Part shown: one piece after another, positions 7,062-11,383 of the stretch | How the letters are laid out: each line of letters starts with the position of its first letter | Position numbering within the stretch: the first letter of the stretch is position 1 | NCBI GenBank assembly: GCA_018065475.1 | Contig: JAGHTD010000073.1 | Coordinates: 1-11,383, forward strand | Reading direction: 5' to 3' | Length of the DNA stretch: 11,383 nt | DNA from: Candidatus Colimorpha enterica | Lineage (GTDB): Bacteria; Bacillota; Clostridia; Oscillospirales; CAG-272 | Made by a program: the position numbers and the translations under genes | Notes under the pieces: model-generated | The model's input: only the letters and a program-made list of their open reading frames with translations | What the model was told of the DNA's origin: nothing | The model's database searches: none

Positions 7062-8090
7062 TTATTTATCGCTGAACTGCGAAAGTGCTTTCAGGTTGCC
7101 GCTGTTGAGCATTCTGATGTCCTTGATACCGTATTTCATCATCGCAAGACGGGTAAGACCGAGACCGAATGCGAATCCGGTGTACTTTTCCGTGTCGATA
7201 CCGCCTGCTTTGAGCACGTTGGGGTGGATCATACCGCAGGGGCAGAGCTCAAGCCAGCCGGAGTTCTTGCAGGAAGGGCAGCCCTTTCCGCCGCATATCG
7301 TGCAGGAGATGTCAAGCTCGAAGCCCGGCTCGACGAAGGGGAAGAATCCCGGGCGGAGACGGACGGTGATATCCTGCTTGAATACCTCGGAGAGCATTGT
7401 CTTCATGAAGTAGATGAGGTTGGAGATCGAGATATCCTCGTCAATCATGATACCTTCAAGCTGGAAGAAGGTGTTTTCGTGGCAGGCGTCGGTGCTTTCG
7501 TTTCTGAAACATCTTCCGGGGAAGATCGCACGGACGGGTGCGCCGTATTTTCTCATAATGTAGTTCTGAGCCGCAGAGGTGTGCGTTTTAAGAAGCTGAC
7601 CGTTGTCGAGATAGTAGGTGTCCTGCATATCTCTTGCGGGGTGGTGCTTCGGGATATTGAGCGCCTCGAAGCAGTGATAGTCGTCAACGACCTCGCTGTA
7701 ATTCTCGACGATGAAGCCCATTGAGGTGAAAATGTCCTGCACCTCGCGCTGGATGAGCGTGATGGGATGATAGGATCCGAGGTCGAGAGAGGTGGGAAGG
7801 GTAGCGTCGTAAGCTTCGACGCTGTCGATCTTCTTCTGCTCTTCGAGACGGACGAGCTCTTCCGCCTTTTCGGTAATGGTCTTTTCGATGCTCTGCTTCA
7901 GATCGTTGATCATCTGACCGACTTCTTTTTTCTGTTCTGCGGCAACGTTCTTCAGCTCTGCCATGAGAGCGGAGATCTTGCCTTTTTTGCCGAGAAAATC
8001 GACTCTCAGCGAATCGATCTCGGTGCTCGACTTGATTTCTGCAAGCCGTTCGTCAAACTGCCTGCGCAGTTCTTCGGTGTTAATCTGCAT
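7062..8090 (-). CDS. pheS: Phenylalanine--tRNA ligase alpha subunit
   Basis: This 342-residue class II synthetase subunit carries the active site for Phe-AMP formation and transfer to tRNA-Phe. The N-terminal 85 or so residues are charged and helical, matching the coiled-coil tRNA-binding arm. HHPARDMQDTYYL follows near 149-161, motif 2 (FPGRCFRNE and FFQLEG) at about 190-213, and motif 3 (GFAFGLGLTRLAM) at about 305-317. In motif 3 a Thr stands before the Arg, where many homologues have an acidic residue. A zinc-ribbon-like insert has CxxC at 263/266, CxxC at 271/274 and two further Cys at 283 and 285. The ATG at 8090 is chosen because GGAGGT (8100-8095) lies just upstream; the in-frame TTG at 8102 falls on that ribosome binding site and is not credible. 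Confidence 0.97.
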   Translation of the reverse strand: MQINTEELRRQFDERLAEIKSSTEIDSLRVDFLGKKGKISALMAELKNVAAEQKKEVGQMINDLKQSIEKTITEKAEELVRLEEQKKIDSVEAYDATLPTSLDLGSYHPITLIQREVQDIFTSMGFIVENYSEVVDDYHCFEALNIPKHHPARDMQDTYYLDNGQLLKTHTSAAQNYIMRKYGAPVRAIFPGRCFRNESTDACHENTFFQLEGIMIDEDISISNLIYFMKTMLSEVFKQDITVRLRPGFFPFVEPGFELDISCTICGGKGCPSCKNSGWLELCPCGMIHPNVLKAGGIDTEKYTGFAFGLGLTRLAMMKYGIKDIRMLNSGNLKALSQFSDK

Positions 8091-8100
8091 TTCTACCTCC

Positions 8101-8131
8101 AAAAATAAAACGCCCCATAAGCCATGGGACG
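8101..8131 (-). terminator. T-box-controlled attenuator of pheST
   Basis: On the minus strand CGTCCCAT and ATGGGGCG (8131-8124 with 8118-8111) form an eight-pair stem with one G-T wobble around a GGCTT loop. A T-rich tail (8110-8101) follows, directly before the pheS ribosome binding site. The 5' arm is also the 3' arm of the T-box antiterminator, which makes the two folds mutually exclusive. Confidence 0.92.
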
Positions 8132-8337
8132 GAATAACCGCGGTACCACCCGTGTTCGGACAGAATGTCCGCGCTTTTGCGTCTTGATGCCGACCAGCAT
8201 TCTGCTTAACGCCTGCGCTTTTCGCAGAAAGACTCCGCCGCTGAAATTCATCTCCGCCCCGGCAATACGGATCACAGCCACGTCCGTAACTCTCTTGTGC
8301 CTGACAAAACGGAAACTACTTACACGGTTTCACTGTC
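8103..8337 (-). promoter_or_regulatory. T-box riboswitch leader, tRNA-Phe responsive (UUC specifier)
   Basis: The leader of pheST carries the T-box hallmarks on the minus strand. The conserved box CGGGTGGTACCGCGG lies at 8152-8138; its UGGU bulge (8148-8145) would pair with the uncharged tRNA 3' end, the last U matching an A discriminator. Stem I elements are present: AGTA at 8320-8317, AGAGAG near 8295-8290, and a terminal hairpin TACGGA/TCCGTA around a loop containing GGCTGTGA. On the returning strand GAATTTCAGCGG (about 8249-8238) places UUC, a Phe codon, at 8245-8243 followed by A. Uncharged tRNA-Phe would stabilise the antiterminator and allow pheST transcription. The 5' end at about 8337 is inferred from the promoter. 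Confidence 0.95.
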
Positions 8338-8343
8338 GGTAAA

Positions 8344-8372
8344 ATTATATCAGTTTTTGAGCAAAAAGTCAA
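8344..8372 (-). promoter_or_regulatory. Sigma-A-type promoter of pheST
   Basis: On the minus strand TTGACT (8372-8367) and TATAAT (8349-8344) are separated by exactly 17 bases, nearly the vegetative consensus. An A-rich stretch (8390-8373) upstream on the same strand could act as an UP element. Transcription would start near 8337, just before T-box stem I. Confidence 0.92.
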
Positions 8373-8400
8373 TAGAAAAGAGTATTTTTTGAAAAAAGAC

Positions 8401-8429
8401 TTGACAAATTATTGATGAAGTGGTATAAT
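8401..8429 (+). promoter_or_regulatory. Consensus sigma-A-type promoter of the tRNA pair
   Basis: TTGACA (8401-8406) and TATAAT (8424-8429) match both consensus hexamers exactly with a 17-base spacer, and AAAAAA (8392-8397) lies just upstream. This is the strongest form of vegetative promoter and fits constitutive tRNA expression. It is divergent from the pheST promoter, with only 28 bases between the two -35 boxes. Confidence 0.94.
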
Positions 8430-8445
8430 ATGACAGTCGGAACAA

Positions 8446-8530
8446 GCCGGAGTGGCGGAATTGGCAGCCGCCAGGGACTTAAAATCCCTAGATACTTAGT
8501 ATCGTACCGGTTCAAGCCCGGTCTCCCGCA
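8446..8530 (+). tRNA. tRNA-Leu (anticodon TAA)
   Basis: A complete cloverleaf with the long variable arm of class II tRNAs. The anticodon stem AGGGA/TCCCT (8473-8477, 8485-8489) holds loop CTTAAAA with anticodon TAA at 8480-8482. The variable arm is GATAC/GTATC around TTA, and the T arm is ACCGG/CCGGT around TTCAAGC. The acceptor stem GCCGGAG (8446-8452) pairs with CTCCCGC (8523-8529) except for a C-C mismatch at position 3-70. The discriminator is A8530. CCA is not encoded (the next bases are CAA), so it must be added by nucleotidyltransferase. It decodes UUA and probably UUG. Confidence 0.95.
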
Positions 8531-8546
8531 CAATTTATTTTAATAT

Positions 8547-8621
<75 letters not shown>

Positions 8622-8622
<1 letters not shown>

Positions 8623-8660
8623 AAAACCATAGGACGCCGATTGGCGTCCTATGGTTTTTT
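8622..8660 (+). terminator. Rho-independent terminator of the tRNA operon
   Basis: A perfect 17-base-pair stem (8622-8638 with 8643-8659) closes a GATT loop. Its GC core is GGACGCC/GGCGTCC, and a six-T tract ends at 8660. The stem begins on the last A of the tRNA-fMet CCA end, so termination and 3' processing are immediately adjacent. Confidence 0.93.
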
Positions 8661-8680
8661 ATATGTGAGATTTGATCTTT

Positions 8681-8696
8681 CCGCCGGGTTATGAGC
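8681..8696 (-). repeat. Inverted partial copy of the tRNA-fMet anticodon arm
   Basis: CCGGGTTATGAGC at 8684-8696 is the exact reverse complement of 8577-8589 in the tRNA-fMet gene. The match extends to 15 of 16 bases (8681-8696 against 8577-8592). It covers the anticodon loop and part of both stem strands. It may be a relic of an inverted tRNA fragment, an integration scar, or an antisense segment. No complete second tRNA is present around it. Confidence 0.6.
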
Positions 8697-8703
8697 GAAT
8701 GAA

Positions 8704-8768
8704 TGACAGCCCGGTGGGCTGTCAGATGCTCCGAACCGACCGCAGCAGTTTCTCCGCAGAGAAAATGC
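8704..8768. other. Two consecutive hairpins in the tRNA-to-GH2 intergenic region
   Basis: TGACAGCCC (8704-8712) and GGGCTGTCA (8716-8724) form a perfect nine-pair hairpin with a three-base loop. Then TTTCTC/GAGAAA (8749-8754, 8759-8764) around CGCA is extended by GCA/TGC (8745-8747, 8766-8768) past one mismatch. Neither is followed by a T run, so they are not simple terminators. Together with the terminator at 8789 they could be the body of a small RNA, or a structured 3' untranslated region of the GH2 transcript on the other strand. No clear promoter was found between 8661 and 8704. Function unknown. Confidence 0.55.
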
Positions 8769-8788
8769 AAGACTGAGAATATCATTGA

Positions 8789-8820
8789 AAAAAAGCACTT
8801 GCTCTCGCAAGTGCTTTTTT
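8789..8820. terminator. Bidirectional terminator downstream of the GH2 gene
   Basis: A stem of 14 pairs, AAAAAAGCACTTGC (8789-8802) with 8807-8820, closes a TCTC loop and gives T runs on both strands. It lies 80 bases after the GH2 stop codon on the minus strand and is the obvious end of that transcript. On the plus strand it could end anything transcribed across 8661-8788. Confidence 0.9.
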
Positions 8821-8900
8821 CTGGCTCGACGCTACCTATTGGTTCGGATTTCACCAAAATAGCCGATTTATATCAAAAAAAGCTTTTTATTCTCCCATTA

Positions 8901-11383
8901 TTAAAATATATTTTTCCCAACGTAAGTTTCGATCACGTTCAGAAGCAACCGATCCGCGAAGGGATGCTTTCCGAGATTTTCGCAGATCCGGAACGCGTTG
9001 AGAATCGCTTTGCCTTTTCCGACGGTAAATTCACCGAAGATCACACCCGACGAAAAATCGCCGCGGATGCGGAACGTGGCGCTGACCGTTTCGGAGGGTT
9101 TCACGGTGGATTCAAACATTGCGGTCGGGTAAACGGCACCGTAGCTTTCCGGATCGCAGAATCCGGCCGGCGTCATCCCCGCGAACACGGGATGCTCGAC
9201 GTGGATGGTGTCGTTGTGATCCAACGTATTGAGATAAACGCTCACTTTTGCGCCGTCTCCCGCGACCGATTTGAGAGCAACCGGACGCTCACGGAAAAAG
9301 TGCTCGTCCGCAAAAATCACCGTTGCCCCGGCTTTTGCCGCGTCGAGAACGCTCTCCCACGCTCCAATGTCTTCCCGCAGATCCGTTCCGACCAGCAGAA
9401 CTCCGGTCTTTTTTACGTCCTTCGCGGGTAGAACGTTTACGCCGTGTCCAATCAGAAAATCGGTCGTCGCACGATTCAGACCAATGCATGCGACACTTCT
9501 TCCGCGAACCGCTTCGTCACGGATCTTTACCGCGCGGATCGGAAGATTTCCGCCGCATGGCATATCGCCTTTTGTCAAACGAGCACGGAAATAATAGTTT
9601 CCTTCTTCCTCCAGGCGTACCGAACCTTTGAAAACGGTCGCCGCAAGCGGAGAAAATCCCCCAACTCCCTCGCTCGGATAGATTGCCTCGGTCTTCCACG
9701 ATTTTACAACGTGCGCCGGCGAACCGCCGTCCACGTCAAGCAACATCGAATAACTGCCGGACGGCAAGCAATCTTCATTGCAGAGAACGGCTTCCAATTC
9801 GGTTTCCCGGTCGGCATAAACGGTTCTGTCAGTGGCAAACAGCGAAAACCGAAGCGGCGCAAGTCCGTGCTGAAGCGCGTGGGCGACGCTCTCCTTCACG
9901 ATACCGTTCCCGAGCGGCGTTCCCTCGCACATTCCCTCATTCCCGCCGCCGAAACTCGTCAGGCTGAATCCGCAGAGGTGGCTGTTGGAGCGTATCAGAT
10001 CAAACATTTGTTCTCTTTGTCTTCCGTTGAGGCGATCCGCCTCGGCGCAGAGCAAATCGGCAAACGGATAAAGTCCGCGCAGATCATAAAAATCGAGAAA
10101 CGCTTCTGCCTCTTCCCACAGGCTTCTCGGCGGTACACCGAGCACCCAATGCACGTTCTGATCCGGAAGAGCGTAACTTTCCGGGAATCCCGGACGCAGA
10201 GGATCCAACGCTTCGGCATTCAACGTCCAACTGACCGGATTTACCTGCGAGCCGACACCCGTTTCGGAAAGAAACACGGGATCAGAATGTTGACCGAGCG
10301 TCCGATACCAATTTTTCGTCTGCGCGTCCAACGGGTATGCGGGGTAGGCGTGGATGTCTCCCATCGGTGCGTCGTGAACGCCGATCCCGTTGTAGCCGTC
10401 CGTCCATTTTTCGCCGAAATCCTTGTTCCCCTCTCCGCCGAGACACACGTCAAACGTCGGAGAACCGGGATTGGAAGCGCTTGCGACCGACAGCACGTCG
10501 TCCCAACGCGACCCGGACAACAGAAAAATGTTGTTGGGATCCAACTTGCGAAGCTCCGGCAAAAGTTCTTCGGCGATTTCAATGAGATGACGGTCATCGG
10601 TTTCGTTGTAAAAATAATACGCGCCGACAGACGGGTGGTTCCGGTGCATCAGCACCATATTCCGCATATAATCCGCGATCATCCGCTGCGTGTTTTCGTG
10701 TTCCCGCATTCCCCACGAAGTGATCGGGGACTGGATGATGAGAAAACCAAGCTCATCGCAAAGATCCATCGTTTCGCGGTCGACCGTACGGTGAATGGAA
10801 CGGAACGCGTTGAAACCGAGTGCCTTCATGGCAACGCAGTTGCTCGCGCTGAAGGTCCCGTGGGCGCATTTGAGCAGGAATCGTCTGCCGTTCAACGTAA
10901 AGAAACCGTTCTCGAAGCGCAGATCCCGAAAGCCGAATCTTGCCGTATGCGCGGATCCTCCGACGCGGACGCAAGAAATATAAAGAAAGGGGTTTTTGAG
11001 TTCCCAAAGTTTGTGACGCGGTACTTCGCATTCGAGAATCATCTCATTTGCCCCTGCCTTGACCGCGGCACGCCGATTCACTTCGCAGACTGCCAGACCG
11101 GATTTTTGCTCGGAGAGCAACAACGACAGCGCAATATCCCGCGTTTGATCCGTCGCGTTCTCCACCGTGACCGTTACTTTCACGCTGCCGGTCTTCGCGT
11201 CGGCACAGATCCATTGATCGGTAATAGAAATCTCCGGAACGATTTTGACGCGCACCTCGCCGAGGATGCCGCCGATGCAATTCGGCTGCGGTCCCTCCCC
11301 TTCTCCGTCGGCAAGCGAGCCGTTCGGAATATCGCGCAGGCGGATGCCCTCGATCGCCGCACCGTCGCGCATCGGCTCAAAGC
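8901..11383 (-). CDS. Glycoside hydrolase family 2 enzyme, 5' end outside the window
   Basis: The reading frame stays open past the window edge (codons for F-E-P precede the Met at 11372), so at least 826 C-terminal residues are seen and the start is missing. The visible part begins in the N-terminal beta-sandwich (GGILGEVRVKI), followed by the Ig-like domain. The TIM barrel follows with FTLNGRRFLLK, MKALGFNAFRSIH and DLCDELGF. The predicted acid/base is Glu in FYNETDD (codon 10602-10604) and the nucleophile Glu in FLSETGVGS (codon 10263-10265). The SETG-type nucleophile resembles beta-mannosidase/beta-glucuronidase branches more than LacZ. After an all-beta region, the last 200 or so residues (ACIGLNRATTDFLIGHG, then GVLLVG, then AKAGATVIFADE) look like a glutamine-amidotransferase-like fold with no obvious catalytic Cys, known as a non-catalytic domain in some glycosidases. 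Leucine TTG codons are frequent here but rare in the left-hand genes. The sugar substrate is unknown, and whether there is a signal peptide cannot be seen. Confidence 0.88.
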   Translation of the reverse strand, partial: FEPMRDGAAIEGIRLRDIPNGSLADGEGEGPQPNCIGGILGEVRVKIVPEISITDQWICADAKTGSVKVTVTVENATDQTRDIALSLLLSEQKSGLAVCEVNRRAAVKAGANEMILECEVPRHKLWELKNPFLYISCVRVGGSAHTARFGFRDLRFENGFFTLNGRRFLLKCAHGTFSASNCVAMKALGFNAFRSIHRTVDRETMDLCDELGFLIIQSPITSWGMREHENTQRMIADYMRNMVLMHRNHPSVGAYYFYNETDDRHLIEIAEELLPELRKLDPNNIFLLSGSRWDDVLSVASASNPGSPTFDVCLGGEGNKDFGEKWTDGYNGIGVHDAPMGDIHAYPAYPLDAQTKNWYRTLGQHSDPVFLSETGVGSQVNPVSWTLNAEALDPLRPGFPESYALPDQNVHWVLGVPPRSLWEEAEAFLDFYDLRGLYPFADLLCAEADRLNGRQREQMFDLIRSNSHLCGFSLTSFGGGNEGMCEGTPLGNGIVKESVAHALQHGLAPLRFSLFATDRTVYADRETELEAVLCNEDCLPSGSYSMLLDVDGGSPAHVVKSWKTEAIYPSEGVGGFSPLAATVFKGSVRLEEEGNYYFRARLTKGDMPCGGNLPIRAVKIRDEAVRGRSVACIGLNRATTDFLIGHGVNVLPAKDVKKTGVLLVGTDLREDIGAWESVLDAAKAGATVIFADEHFFRERPVALKSVAGDGAKVSVYLNTLDHNDTIHVEHPVFAGMTPAGFCDPESYGAVYPTAMFESTVKPSETVSATFRIRGDFSSGVIFGEFTVGKGKAILNAFRICENLGKHPFADRLLLNVIETYVGKNIF

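Noticed and set aside
7224..7724. Open frame of 166 codons on the plus strand
   Set aside because: Antisense to the PheS catalytic motifs; no independent support.
8091..8102. TTG start for pheS
   Set aside because: It overlaps the GGAGGT ribosome binding site and would have none of its own; the ATG at 8090 is well placed.
8877..8888. Palindrome AAAAAGCTTTTT
   Set aside because: Self-complementary without room for a loop, so no hairpin; likely just A/T-rich intergenic sequence.
8703..9431. Plus-strand open frame of 242 codons
   Set aside because: It runs through the terminator at 8789-8820 and then antisense to GH2; the translation is not protein-like.

Overview
The window looks like chromosomal DNA of a Gram-positive, Clostridia-type Bacillota (Firmicutes). 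This rests on four things seen in the sequence: a T-box leader in front of pheST, a preQ1-I-like riboswitch in front of queT, a five-helix lipoteichoic-acid-synthase-type membrane protein, and strong AGGAGG-type ribosome binding sites. The DNA is moderately GC-rich. I cannot name a genus.

Layout. (1) Positions 7-4560, plus strand: a tight run of four genes. A small preQ1-I-type riboswitch overlaps the ribosome binding site of queT (queuosine-precursor transporter S-component). Then come a D-2-hydroxyacid dehydrogenase, an LTA-synthase/phosphoglycerol-transferase-family membrane enzyme and a diacylglycerol-kinase-family lipid kinase. The gaps are +10, -1 and +1 bases, so this is very probably one operon. 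Its last two genes form a logical pair: LTA-type polymerisation releases diacylglycerol, and the kinase could recycle it. (2) Positions 4638-4671: a bidirectional terminator separating this operon from the convergent pheST operon. (3) Positions 8372-4680, minus strand: a consensus promoter, a T-box leader with a UUC (Phe) specifier and its terminator, then pheS and pheT. (4) Positions 8401-8660, plus strand: a second consensus promoter, back-to-back with the first, driving tRNA-Leu(UAA) and the initiator tRNA-fMet(CAU), followed by a strong terminator. (5) Positions 8661-8900: a structured intergenic stretch with an inverted near-copy of the tRNA-fMet anticodon arm, two hairpins and another bidirectional terminator. 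(6) Positions 8901-11383, minus strand: the 3' part of a large glycoside hydrolase family 2 gene that runs off the window end. Its leucine codon use differs from the left-hand genes, so it may have been acquired at the tRNA locus.

Most of the window is recognisable core biology. The points most worth a second look are the preQ1-type element heading an operon that also carries cell-envelope lipid genes, the anti-initiator-tRNA sequence and structured stretch at 8681-8820, the single mismatches in both tRNA genes, and the GH2 gene as a possible foreign insert. I saw no CRISPR array, insertion sequence or obvious novel defence system.
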